Positions 50,278 to 58,412 of a stretch of 64,000 nt of DNA are shown here, one piece after another (the first letter of the stretch is position 1; each line of letters opens with the position of its first letter). The stretch is from Actinomadura cremea (GTDB lineage: Bacteria; Actinomycetota; Actinomycetes; Streptosporangiales; Streptosporangiaceae), in assembly GCF_014648495.1 (NCBI RefSeq), contig NZ_BMRF01000028.1, positions 33,108 to 97,107 on the forward strand, written 5' to 3'. The notes beneath the pieces were generated by a model, which made no database searches, had not been told where the DNA came from, and worked only from the letters and a program-made list of their open reading frames with translations. The translations under genes and the position numbers were made by a program.

Positions 50278-50350
50278 AGACGCCGGTGGGATTCGAACCC
50301 ACGTGGGACGGCTTTGCAGACCGCCGCCTGAACCGCTCGGCCACGGCGTC
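50278..50350 (-). tRNA. tRNA-Cys (GCA)
   Basis: 73 bases: acceptor GACGCCG/CGGCGTC, anticodon loop CTGCAAA (U33, anticodon GCA), T-arm GTGGG TTCGAAT CCCAC, discriminator U as expected for Cys. The anticodon stem closes with G-U pairs at both ends, a weaker stem than usual. CCA not encoded. Confidence 0.95.
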
Positions 50351-50378
50351 GGGGACCGCCCTGGGGCGGGCGGGCCTG

Positions 50379-50451
50379 CGACCTCGGCGGGATTCGAACC
50401 CGCGGCTTCCGGCGTGACGGGCCGGTGCTCTGACCACTGAGCTACGAGGCC
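50379..50451 (-). tRNA. tRNA-Asp (GTC), with C at position 33
   Basis: 73 bases: acceptor GGCCTCG/CGAGGTC (one G-U), D-stem GCTC/GAGC, anticodon stem CCGGC/GCCGG, loop CCGTCAC giving anticodon GTC, T-arm GCGGG TTCGAAT CCCGC, discriminator G73 as in Asp. The loop carries C at position 33 where U is almost universal. If the loop were read otherwise no other amino acid fits. First gene in transcription order. Confidence 0.85.
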
Positions 50452-50933
50452 GGACGGCGTGCGCGCGCACGGGTGCGCGCGGGCGCCGAAACGTGAAGGT
50501 GGGGCGCCCGGACGTCCCGGGTGCGACGATCGGGGACGCTGCGGGAGGGCACGGACAAGCCGGGACGAGCCGGGACGCGCCGGGTGGGCGTCTACCGGGC
50601 GGTGCCGGGGCTCCGGCGCCGATCGCGCCGGGGGGTGCGGTGGCGACAGCGCCGGGGGGTGCGGTGGCGACAGCGCCGGGGGGCGGTGCTGCTGGTCATG
50701 GTCCCGGCCTCCTCGTCCTGGTCGCCTGAGCGTCGGCCGCCGCGTCCGGTGTCGCGGTGTCCGGTCCGCCGTCGGCAGAGCCAGGATGGCTCGGGCGGCG
50801 GGGCCGCCGCAACGCATTTTCGCGGCGCCCGCCGCGCGGGTTTCCGTTGAGCGGAAAGCCACTGTCCATCGGGGTGGTGTACGCCGTGAGGGTGGGGGGA
50901 CGCAGCCAGCCGACGGACCCGTGTGGAGGAACG
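50452..50933. other. Intergenic stretch upstream of the tRNA cluster and the aldehyde dehydrogenase
   Basis: About 480 bases with no supported gene. It should hold the tRNA promoter (minus) and the dehydrogenase promoter (plus). It contains a G-rich 24-base tandem repeat (50625-50684). The segment 50810-50880 is slightly less GC-rich and may carry promoter elements. Confidence 0.6.
50625..50684. repeat. 24-base G-rich tandem repeat, two and a half copies
   Basis: Unit of 24 bases beginning GCGCCGGGGGGTGCGG and ending TGGCGACA: copy 1 at 50625-50648, copy 2 at 50649-50672, then a partial third copy. No frame is preserved by design, and no hairpin is formed by a single unit. Runs of six G recur at 24-base spacing, suitable for G-quadruplex formation. 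Confidence 0.8.
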
Positions 50934-52391
50934 ATGACGCTGCTCGAGCCCGGTGTGTGGACCGGGAAGATCTTCGATGGCGGGTGGGTCGAGGCCGCCG
51001 GCGGCGGCTACGACGTGGTCGAGCCGGCGACCGGGGCGACGCTGGGGGTGCTGGGCCGGGCGGACGGCGCGGACGTGGCGCGGGCCGCGTCGGCGGCCGC
51101 TGCGGCGCAGCGGGACTGGGCGGCCCGCTCCTATGACGAGCGCGCGGCGGTGCTGCGGCGCGCGGGGCGGCTGTTCGAGGAGCACGCCGCCGAGATCGAG
51201 GGCTGGATCGTGCGGGAGGCGGGGTCGATCCCGCCGAAGGCCGCGCTGGAGGCGGGGTTCGCGGCGAGCCTGTGCTTCGAGGCTGCGGCGCTGGCGTCGC
51301 ATCCGCAGGGCCTGGTGCTGCCGTCGGCGCAGCCGCGGTGGAGTCTGGCGCGGCGCCGCCCGGCGGGCGTGGTGAGCGTGATCGCGCCGTTCAACTTCCC
51401 GCTGATCCTGTCGATGCGGTCGGTCGCGCCCGCGCTGGCGCTGGGCAACGCGGTGCTGCTGAAGCCGGACCCGCGGACGGCGGTGTGCGGCGGCGTGGCG
51501 GTCGCGCGGATCTTCCAGGAGGCGGGCCTGCCGGAGGGCGTGCTGCACCTGCTGCCGGGCGGCCGGGAGGCCGGTGAGGCGGTGGTGGCCGCGCCGGAGG
51601 TGCGGGTGGTGTCGTTCACCGGGTCGACGGCGGCGGGCCGGGCGATCGGCGAGGTGTGCGGGCGGCTGCTCAAGCGCGCGCATCTGGAGCTCGGCGGCAA
51701 CAACGCGCTGGTGGTCCTGCCGGGCGCGGACCTGCCCAAGGCGGTCGCGGCCGGCGCCTGGGGCTCGTACCTGCACCAGGGGCAGATCTGCATGACGACG
51801 GGCCGACACCTGGTCCACGTCAGCCTGCACGAGGAGTACGTGGAGGCGCTGGCGGCCAAGGCGGAGGGCCTGGCGGTCGGGGACCCGGCGGCGGGCCCGG
51901 TGCATCTGGGGCCGATCATCGACCGGGGGCAGCTGGAGCACGTGGACGCGCTGGTGCGCGACACGGTCGCGGCGGGCGCGCGGCTGGCGGCGGGCGGCAC
52001 CCACGACGGCCTGTTCTACCGGCCGACGGTGCTGGCGGAGGTGACGCCGTCGATGCCCGCGTACGCGCAGGAGGTGTTCGGGCCGGTGGCGCCGGTGGTG
52101 CCGTTCTCGACGGTGGAGGAGGCGGTGGCGCTGGCGTCCGACAGCGAGTACGGGCTGTCGCTGGGGATCCTGGGCGATGTGGGGCGGGCGATGGAGATCG
52201 CCGACGCGGTCCCGACGGGGCTGGTGCACATCAACGACCAGACGGTCAACGACGAGCCGGTGGTGCCGTTCGGTGGGCTGGCGGCGTCGGGGAACGGGTC
52301 GCGGTTCGGCGGCCCGGACGCCAACATCGAGGCGTTCACCGAGACGCAGTGGGTGACGATGCGCGGGGAGATCGCCCCGCACCCGTTCTGA
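50934..52391 (+). CDS. Aldehyde dehydrogenase (benzaldehyde dehydrogenase type)
   Basis: 485 residues from ATG 50934, ribosome site TGGAGGAACG. Catalytic C286 (HQGQICMTTGR), general base E252 (LELGGNN), oxyanion N154 (APFNFP), and the NAD loop FTGSTAAGR. HQGQICMTTGR is typical of the benzaldehyde/vanillin dehydrogenase group. It oxidises an aldehyde, probably aromatic, to the acid with NAD(P). Standalone gene ended by a hairpin. Confidence 0.92.
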   Translation: MTLLEPGVWTGKIFDGGWVEAAGGGYDVVEPATGATLGVLGRADGADVARAASAAAAAQRDWAARSYDERAAVLRRAGRLFEEHAAEIEGWIVREAGSIPPKAALEAGFAASLCFEAAALASHPQGLVLPSAQPRWSLARRRPAGVVSVIAPFNFPLILSMRSVAPALALGNAVLLKPDPRTAVCGGVAVARIFQEAGLPEGVLHLLPGGREAGEAVVAAPEVRVVSFTGSTAAGRAIGEVCGRLLKRAHLELGGNNALVVLPGADLPKAVAAGAWGSYLHQGQICMTTGRHLVHVSLHEEYVEALAAKAEGLAVGDPAAGPVHLGPIIDRGQLEHVDALVRDTVAAGARLAAGGTHDGLFYRPTVLAEVTPSMPAYAQEVFGPVAPVVPFSTVEEAVALASDSEYGLSLGILGDVGRAMEIADAVPTGLVHINDQTVNDEPVVPFGGLAASGNGSRFGGPDANIEAFTETQWVTMRGEIAPHPF

Positions 52392-52436
52392 TCCGCCCCG
52401 TTTCTGGACGGCCCTTGCGTCCAGGGCGTGACCGGC

Positions 52437-52472
52437 GCGGCCCGCCGCCCCTCCCGGGGGCCGGCGGGCCGC
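52437..52472. terminator. Hairpin between convergent genes
   Basis: GCGGCCCGCCG (52437-52447) pairs with CGGCGGGCCGC (52462-52472); 14-base loop. Lies between the aldehyde dehydrogenase stop and the stop of the converging kinase gene. Confidence 0.65.
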
Positions 52473-52493
52473 CGCCGTTTCCGGGCCCGCCGG

Positions 52494-53096
52494 TCAGGGG
52501 GTGGCGGCGGGCAGCAGGTGGGTCCGGGCCGCGACGGCGGCGCCGACGGCGGCGGCGGTCTCGGCCGCGGACTGCGCGGTGGTGTCGATGACGTGGCGTT
52601 CCAGGTCGCCCAGGCCGCCGAACTGGCGGTGCATGTCGCGCAGGGTGGCGGGGTCGGTGAGCCGGTCGCCGCCGCGGCGGGCGGTGCCGCGCGCGACGGT
52701 GGTGTCCTCGTCGGCGCGCAGCACCAGGTAGTGCAGCCGCACGCCGGCCCGTCCGGCGGCGTCGACGAGGGGGCCGGTGAACCAGGGACCGACGACGCCG
52801 TCCACCACGACGTGGAAGCCGCCGTGGGCGTAGCGGACGGCGGCGCCGGCGATGACGTCCATGACCACCCGGTTCTGCTCGTGGGCCTCGGGCAGGTAGG
52901 GGGCGAGGGCGCCGCGCCGGATGTAGGCGTAGAAGTCGTCGGTGTGCAGGTGGACGCTGGGTTCGGCGGCGTCGGCGAGGATCCGCGCGACGGTGCTCTT
53001 GCCCGTGCCCGGCGGCCCGGTGACGACCACCACGTCCCCCGCCGGCGCGCGGGAGCCCGGCCGCCGCGGGGCGGGCGCGTCCTGTGCGGCGTGCAT
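52494..53096 (-). CDS. P-loop kinase / AAA family ATPase (200 aa)
   Basis: ATG 53096. Walker A VTGPPGTGKST, a D in LHTDDFYAYI, and a lid with basic residues (ARGTARRGGDRL). The size and order (P-loop, DD, VVDGVVGPWF, lid) match chloramphenicol phosphotransferase/zeta-like and gluconate-kinase-like single-domain phosphotransferases. Target unknown. It is divergent from the hydrolase gene at 53187. Confidence 0.85.
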   Translation of the reverse strand: MHAAQDAPAPRRPGSRAPAGDVVVVTGPPGTGKSTVARILADAAEPSVHLHTDDFYAYIRRGALAPYLPEAHEQNRVVMDVIAGAAVRYAHGGFHVVVDGVVGPWFTGPLVDAAGRAGVRLHYLVLRADEDTTVARGTARRGGDRLTDPATLRDMHRQFGGLGDLERHVIDTTAQSAAETAAAVGAAVAARTHLLPAATP

Positions 53097-53186
53097 GGGC
53101 CCATTATCCCCGCCCCCGCCCCGGGCGGGCGCCCGGGAACGTAAGGTGCCCCCGGGACACTGCGCACCGCGCCGCTGGAGGGGTCG

Positions 53187-54125
53187 ATGGGTCGTGATCC
53201 GGAGTATCTGGCGTTCCTGCGCGCCCGGACGGCCGCGATCCCGGCGGCCCCGGCGGGGCGGCGCCGGTCGGTGGCCGAGGCGCGCCGGGAGCACGCCGCC
53301 GATCTGGCGCGCTGCCCCCGGGTGCCGGTCGGGGCCGTCGAGGACGTGACGGTGCGGGGCGCGGCCGGGCCGCTGCGCGCCCGCCTGTACCGCCCGGCCG
53401 CCCCGGGCGCGGCGCCCCCGCCGGGGCCGGTGGTGGTGTACTTCCACGGCGGCGGGTGGGTGCTGGGCGACGTGGAGTCCTACGACCCGGTGGTGCGGGC
53501 GCTGGTGGCGGCGAGCGGGGTGGCGTGGCTGTCGGTGGACTACCGCAGGCCGCCCGAGCACCGGTTCCCGGCGCCGCTGGACGACGCCGTGGCGGCCGTC
53601 CGGTGGGCGGTGCGCCGCGCCCCGGGTCTGGGGCTGGACGCGGGACGGGTGGGGGTGGCCGGGGACAGCGCGGGCGGGCAGCTGGCGGCGTCGGCGGCGG
53701 GTGCGCTGCGCGGGGCGGGGCCGGCGCGCCCGGCGGTGCAGGTGCTGCTGTATCCGGCGCTGGACCTGCGGGCCGAGCCGCCGCCCCTCCCGGACCCGGA
53801 CGGCCTGGAGGCGGCGGGCGGGTCGGTGGGGGCGGCGCTGCGGATGTACCTGGGCGACGCCGACCGCAGCAGCCCGCGGGTGTCGCCGCTGCTGGACCCG
53901 GATCCGGGGTCGCTGCCGCCGGCGGTGATCGCGACGGCCGAGTTCGACCGGCTGCGGCCGCAGGCCGAGGAGCACGCGGCGCGGCTGCGGGCGGCGGGGG
54001 TCGCGGTCGCGCTCGTCCCCGGGGCGGGCCTGGACCACGGGTTCCTGGGCTGGGGCTCGTTCGCGCGGCGTCCCGCGGAGGCGGTCGCCGAGATCGGCGC
54101 GGCCGTCCGCGCCGCCCTGGCCTGA
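53187..54125 (+). CDS. Alpha/beta hydrolase, HSL (hormone-sensitive lipase) family
   Basis: 312 residues from ATG 53187, ribosome site TGGAGGGG. Oxyanion HGGGWVLGD, nucleophile GDSAGGQLA, an acid in ATAEFDRLRPQ and the catalytic H in GLDHGFLGW. Esterase acting on short-chain or drug-like esters is expected. A cap helix (about 1-60) is present. Standalone. Confidence 0.93.
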   Translation: MGRDPEYLAFLRARTAAIPAAPAGRRRSVAEARREHAADLARCPRVPVGAVEDVTVRGAAGPLRARLYRPAAPGAAPPPGPVVVYFHGGGWVLGDVESYDPVVRALVAASGVAWLSVDYRRPPEHRFPAPLDDAVAAVRWAVRRAPGLGLDAGRVGVAGDSAGGQLAASAAGALRGAGPARPAVQVLLYPALDLRAEPPPLPDPDGLEAAGGSVGAALRMYLGDADRSSPRVSPLLDPDPGSLPPAVIATAEFDRLRPQAEEHAARLRAAGVAVALVPGAGLDHGFLGWGSFARRPAEAVAEIGAAVRAALA

Positions 54126-54243
54126 CCCCGTACCGCCCCTTTCCCCCGGCGGGCCCGCTGCCGGAATCGCCGCTTGCCCGTCCCGTTTAGGTCGTTTGAC
54201 GTGGGCAATGACTGAAAGGGACCGGACGGCGAAGGGGGATCGC

Positions 54244-54498
54244 GTGCAGAGGACGCATCGGCTGCGGATGGTCCGGGTCGAGGATTCCGGCGTGGAGGAG
54301 TGGGCCTGCCCGGTGTGCGGGCGGCGGATGCTGGTGCGCTGGCCGCCCGACTGCCGCAAGGAGGTCGTCGACCGCGGCGACGAGGAGGCCTGCCACGTCG
54401 CCGACGGCGAGCCCGCCGCCCCGCAGGGCCCCGCGGCGCGGCGCAGGCTGCGCGAGACCGGGGTGCGGGCGCCCGCGGCCGCCGGGGCGGCGTCCTGA
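54244..54498 (+). CDS. Small zinc-ribbon protein (84 aa)
   Basis: GTG 54244 follows GAAGGGGG; an ATG at 54208 (12 residues longer) is in frame. Reads VQRTHRLRMVRVEDSGVEEW then ACPVCGRRM, and WPPDCRKEVVDRGDEEACHV. C-x2-C plus later Cys/His suggests one zinc site. This is a small family common in actinomycetes, of unknown role (nucleic-acid or protein binding are possible). Ala/Arg-rich tail. Confidence 0.75.
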   Translation: MQRTHRLRMVRVEDSGVEEWACPVCGRRMLVRWPPDCRKEVVDRGDEEACHVADGEPAAPQGPAARRRLRETGVRAPAAAGAAS

Positions 54499-54511
54499 GA
54501 AGGGCCGGGGT

Positions 54512-55180
54512 TCAGCGGGTGTCGGCCGCGAGGCGGGCGCCGAGGCCCACCAGGACGACGCCCGAGACCTGCTCCAGGCGCCTGCGGGCCGACGGACGGT
54601 CCAAGACCCTGCGGGCGGCCGCGACCAGCCACACGATCACCGTGTACCAGGCGAGGTCGATCAGCGCCCACAGGGCCGAGAGCAGCACGAGGGCGGCCGG
54701 AACCGACCACCCGGCGGGGACGAACTGGGGCAGGAACGACACGGCGAAGACGCCCGCCTTCGGGTTCGCGGCATTGGTGATCAGCCCCTGCCGGTAGTGC
54801 CCCCACCACCCGCGCCCTCCCCCGCCGCCCGCACGGGCCCGCGGACCGCCGTCGAACTCCCCCGCGCCGCTGAACTCGGCGCCGCGCCGGGCCCGCCACA
54901 GGGCCCGCGCGCCGAACCACACCAGGACGGCCGCGCCCGCGATGCGCATGCCGTCGTAGGCCAGGCGCGACGCGGCCAGCAGCGCCGTGAGACCCGCCGC
55001 CGCGGCCAGCCCCCAGGCCAGCACACCGGTCTCGTTGCCCAGGACGGCCGCCAGGCCCGCGCGGCGCCCCGACCGCATCGACGCCTGCATGATCACCACG
55101 GTGCTGGGCCCGGGGGCCATCGCGATCAGCACGGCGGCGCCGGTGAAGGCGACGAGCACCTCGGGCAGCGGCTGCGGCAT
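54512..55180 (-). CDS. LysE family translocator
   Basis: 222 residues from ATG 55180. LysE/RhtB exporter: VAFTGAAVLIAMAPGPSTVV with the PGP motif, GRRAGLAAVLGNETGVLAWG, helix 3-4 (VLVWFGARALWRAR), a Gly-rich cytoplasmic loop (about 105-125), and the LITNAANPKAGVFAVSFLPQ segment with the final helices. Exports an amino acid or small metabolite. The glycine-rich loop is longer than usual. Convergent with the zinc-ribbon gene, only 13 bases apart. Confidence 0.92.
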   Translation of the reverse strand: MPQPLPEVLVAFTGAAVLIAMAPGPSTVVIMQASMRSGRRAGLAAVLGNETGVLAWGLAAAAGLTALLAASRLAYDGMRIAGAAVLVWFGARALWRARRGAEFSGAGEFDGGPRARAGGGGGRGWWGHYRQGLITNAANPKAGVFAVSFLPQFVPAGWSVPAALVLLSALWALIDLAWYTVIVWLVAAARRVLDRPSARRRLEQVSGVVLVGLGARLAADTR

Positions 55181-55248
55181 GCGTCCATGCTGCCCGCCGC
55201 GCCGCCGCCCGGCAACGCCTCACCGTCGCCCGGCCGCCCCCGGGACGC

Positions 55249-56052
55249 TCACAGGGGACCGCCGTCGCCGTCGCCCCCGTCCCCGCCGTCACCACCGGTG
55301 GGCGGCGGCGTGGGCTGCCCCGGGCCGGTCGTGGGAGGCCCGGGAGTGGTGGGCGGACCCGACGGCGTGGGAGGCGGAGGCCCCGGCGGCGGAACCTCCA
55401 CCGACGGGGTCGGCTCGGGCGGCAGCGGCGGCGGCTCGTCGGGCTCCGGGCTGCACATGTTCAAAAGGAACAGCAGCAGCAACAGCACCAGGAGCATCGC
55501 CGCCAGGGACAGCACGGCCGTCACCAGGCTGCGCTGCGGCGCCCGCTCCCCGGACGGGACGGGCGCCGGGGCGCGCGCGGGGACGGGCGGCGCCAGCGCC
55601 GGCTCACCCGACCCGAGCCAGTGCGGCTGGAACTGGGGGCCCCGGCGACGGCCCCGCCGCCCGCGGCCGCCCTCCCCCAGCAGAACCGGCTCCAGGAACC
55701 GCTCGGCACCGGCCCGGTCGGACTCGTAGACCGTCGCGACCCACGGCGCGGGCCCGTCGGGCTGCGCCGCGACGACCGGCGCGGGACCCGCCCCCGCGGC
55801 CGGCGCGAACCCCGCCCCGGCGCCCGGCGGGCCGGGCGTCGGGGCGGGCGCGGCGGCGTTGATCGCCGCCCGGAACCGGTCCCGGGCCGCGGCGTCACCG
55901 GCCGCGCCGCGGTTGAGGACCGCGACGCTGGCGCGCCGCCCCTGGGCGTCCACCCCCAGGAACACGATGCCGGCGGGGGTCTCCGACAGGCGCGCCGACA
56001 AGCGGAAGGGCCCGAGATGGGCGGGGTCGCCCGGGGGCAACGGCCTCGACAT
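55249..56052 (-). CDS. Membrane protein with a truncated protein-kinase N-lobe (267 aa)
   Basis: From ATG 56052: residues about 11-60 read HLGPFRLSARLSETPAGIVF, LGVDAQGRRASVAVL and DRFRAAINAA, i.e. the G-loop/beta-1-3 pattern of an actinobacterial Ser/Thr kinase (GPYRLLRRLGEGGMGVVYLG type) but with Gly-loop residues lost and the VAVK lysine replaced (ASVAVLN). No HRD, DFG or C-lobe follows. Then a Pro/Ala linker, a short basic stretch (RRGRRRGP), one membrane anchor (TAVLSLAAMLLVLLLLLFLL) and a Pro/Gly-rich external tail. Probably a pseudo-kinase scaffold. Divergent from the MoxR operon. Confidence 0.75.
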   Translation of the reverse strand: MSRPLPPGDPAHLGPFRLSARLSETPAGIVFLGVDAQGRRASVAVLNRGAAGDAAARDRFRAAINAAAPAPTPGPPGAGAGFAPAAGAGPAPVVAAQPDGPAPWVATVYESDRAGAERFLEPVLLGEGGRGRRGRRRGPQFQPHWLGSGEPALAPPVPARAPAPVPSGERAPQRSLVTAVLSLAAMLLVLLLLLFLLNMCSPEPDEPPPLPPEPTPSVEVPPPGPPPPTPSGPPTTPGPPTTGPGQPTPPPTGGDGGDGGDGDGGPL

Positions 56053-56277
56053 GGCGGCCACCCTAACAACCGCGCCCTCCGATCGGCCCCGGAGAACACC
56101 ACGCCAAGCGCCCCGCGCAAGGCCTCCCGCGCGCCGGGACCGGCGGTCCGAGAACACGTCGGCCCGGACACGCAGCGTTCCCGCACGAACGGGTACAAGT
56201 GATCGCGTAGGGTCGGAAGGCGCCCACGCCGCAGGACGGTTCGCGAGACGGTTTGGCAGGACAGTGAGGACTCCCAC

Positions 56278-57294
56278 ATGACCATCGCCGCCCACGACGT
56301 CGACGAGGCCGCCGCACTGCTGCAGAGCACGGTCGCGGAGGTCAAGAAGGTCATCGTCGGCCAGGAGCACATGGTCGAGCGGATGGTCGTGGCGCTGCTG
56401 GCGCGCGGCCACTGCCTGATCGAGGGCGTGCCCGGCGTCGCCAAGACCCTCGCCGTGGGCACCCTGGCCAGAGTGGTCGGCGGAACGTTCGCGCGGCTCC
56501 AGTTCACCCCGGACCTGGTCCCCTCCGACATCGTCGGAACCCGCATCTTCCACCCCTCCACCGAGCAGTTCGACGTGGAACTCGGCCCGGTGTTCGTCAA
56601 CTTCGTGCTCGCCGACGAGATCAACCGCGCCCCCGCGAAGGTCCAGTCCGCGCTGCTGGAGGTGATGGCCGAACGGCAGGTGTCGCTGGGCGGCACGACC
56701 TACCCGCTGCCGCGCCCGTTCATCGTGCTGGCCACCCAGAACCCGATCGAGTCCGAAGGCGTCTACCCGCTGCCGGAGGCCCAGCGCGACCGGTTCCTGA
56801 TGAAGATCGACGTCCGCCACCCCGGCGCCCACGAGGAACTGCAGATCCTGCGGAGGATGAGCGCCGACCCGCCCGAGGCGGCACAGGTCCTCGACACCGG
56901 ACGGCTCGCCACCCTGCAGGCCGCCGCGGCCGAGGTCGCCGTCCACGAACTGGTCGCCGACTACATCGTGCGGCTGGTCATGGCGACCCGCGAACCCGAG
57001 CAGTACCGGCTGCCCGACCTGCGCCCCGTCATCGAGATCGGCGCCAGCCCCCGCGCGACACTGGGCCTGGTGTCGGCGGCTCGATCCCTCGCGCTGCTGT
57101 CGGGCCGCGACTACGTCCTGCCCGACGACGTGCGCGCCGTCGCCCGGGACGTCATGTCGCACCGGCTGGTCCTCACCTTCGACGCCCTCGCCGACGGGGT
57201 CGTCGCCGGAGACGTGATCGGCCAGATCCTCGCGGCGGTACCGCCCCCGCGGGTGGTGTGGAACCACGGGGCCGCGGCGGTGACCACGGCATGA
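56278..57294 (+). CDS. MoxR-family AAA+ ATPase
   Basis: 338 residues from ATG 56278. Walker A EGVPGVAKTLAVG, Walker B FVLADEINRAPAK, sensor 1 VLATQNPIESEG, arginine finger region PEAQRDRFLM and a C-terminal helical lid. MoxR proteins act as chaperones that assemble metal or VWA partner complexes. Overlaps (ATGA) the DUF58 gene, which overlaps the VWA gene, the canonical MoxR operon layout. GAGGACTCCCAC precedes the start. Confidence 0.94.
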   Translation: MTIAAHDVDEAAALLQSTVAEVKKVIVGQEHMVERMVVALLARGHCLIEGVPGVAKTLAVGTLARVVGGTFARLQFTPDLVPSDIVGTRIFHPSTEQFDVELGPVFVNFVLADEINRAPAKVQSALLEVMAERQVSLGGTTYPLPRPFIVLATQNPIESEGVYPLPEAQRDRFLMKIDVRHPGAHEELQILRRMSADPPEAAQVLDTGRLATLQAAAAEVAVHELVADYIVRLVMATREPEQYRLPDLRPVIEIGASPRATLGLVSAARSLALLSGRDYVLPDDVRAVARDVMSHRLVLTFDALADGVVAGDVIGQILAAVPPPRVVWNHGAAAVTTA

Positions 57295-58412
57295 CCACCG
57301 GCCCGGGGGACGGTGCGGACGGCCGCGCGGACGGCCGCGCGGACGGCACCGCCGGCGAACGGGGCGGCACCGCGCGGCTCGCCCCGGAACGGACGCTGCG
57401 GCGGCTGGAACTCCAGGTGACACGGCGCCTGAACGGACTGCTCAACGGAGAGCACCTCGGACTCCTGCCCGGCCCCGGCACCGAACTGGCCGAAGCGCGC
57501 CTCTACCAGCCGGGCGAGGACGACGTCCGGCACATGGACTGGGCGGTCACCGCCCGCACCACCAGCCCCCACGTGCGCGACCTGGTCGCCGACCACGAAC
57601 TGGAGGCCTGGGCGCTGGTCGACATGACGCCCAGCATGGACTTCGGCACCGCCGACCTCGTCAAACGCGAACTGGCGGTGGCCGCCCTCGCCGCCGTCGG
57701 ATTCATGACGGTGCGCCTCGGCGACCGGGTCGGCGCCTACCTCCTGCACGACGGCGGCCTGCGGCGCTGGCCCGCACGGACCGGCAAGGCACCCTTCTAC
57801 GCGCTGCTGCAGGCCGTACTGGACTCCCGCCCCCACGGCCCCGGAACCGCCCGCCCCGGCGCGGGCGCCGGCCCCGACGCCGACCACCGCCCCGGCGGCG
57901 GCCCCGGCGGGCGCGCCGCCGCACCCGGCGACCTGGCCGCAGCCATCGGCTCACTGGACCGCGGCCAGGCCCGCCGCGGCCTCCGCGTCGTCATCTCCGA
58001 CTTCCTCCCCTCCCCCGGCGACGACCCCACCGGCCCCGTCGACCCGGCCGGACCGGCCGCCCGCCCGCCGTGGGAACGGCCGCTGCGCCGCCTGGCCGCC
58101 CGCCACCAGGTCCTGGCCGTCGAGATCATCGACCCCCGCGAACTCGAACTGCCCGACGTCGGACTGGTCGAGATGACCGACCCCGAGAGCGGCGCCGTCC
58201 ACGAGATCGTCCTGAACCGCCGCGTCCGCGACCGGTACGCCCACGCCGCCGCCGAACAGCGCGCCCGCACCCGCGAGGCGCTGCGCCGCTGCGGCGCCCA
58301 CCACCTGGTCCTGCGCACCGACCGCGACTGGATCGCCGACGTCGCCCGGTTCGCCCTCCGCCAGCGCCGCGCCGCCGGCCGGCCCGTCTCCACCGCGGGA
58401 GTGCGCCCATGA
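57291..58412 (+). CDS. DUF58 domain protein
   Basis: 373 residues from ATG 57291, overlapping the MoxR stop. After a repetitive Gly/Arg/Asp start (GRADGRADG) comes the DUF58 core: NGLLNGEHLGLLPGPGTELA, RLYQPGEDDVRHMDWAVTAR, TSPHVRDLVADHELEAWALV and DMTPSMDFGT (a MIDAS-like D-x-S-x-S variant DMTPSM). Part of the MoxR/DUF58/VWA complex thought to assemble or activate a membrane target. Residues 195-235 are a Gly/Pro/Asp insert. Overlaps the VWA gene by ATGA. Confidence 0.9.
   Translation: MTTGPGDGADGRADGRADGTAGERGGTARLAPERTLRRLELQVTRRLNGLLNGEHLGLLPGPGTELAEARLYQPGEDDVRHMDWAVTARTTSPHVRDLVADHELEAWALVDMTPSMDFGTADLVKRELAVAALAAVGFMTVRLGDRVGAYLLHDGGLRRWPARTGKAPFYALLQAVLDSRPHGPGTARPGAGAGPDADHRPGGGPGGRAAAPGDLAAAIGSLDRGQARRGLRVVISDFLPSPGDDPTGPVDPAGPAARPPWERPLRRLAARHQVLAVEIIDPRELELPDVGLVEMTDPESGAVHEIVLNRRVRDRYAHAAAEQRARTREALRRCGAHHLVLRTDRDWIADVARFALRQRRAAGRPVSTAGVRP

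Noticed and set aside
50164-50451. Repeats with spacers (CRISPR-like) suggested by the recurring TTCGAAT/TTCGACC cores
   Set aside because: The recurring pieces are the T-arms of three tRNA genes that fold into complete cloverleaves.
58070-58408. Plus-strand Arg/Pro-rich frame preceding the VWA gene
   Set aside because: It lies inside the DUF58 gene in another frame; the VWA start is fixed by ATGA overlap at 58409 and the first membrane helix.
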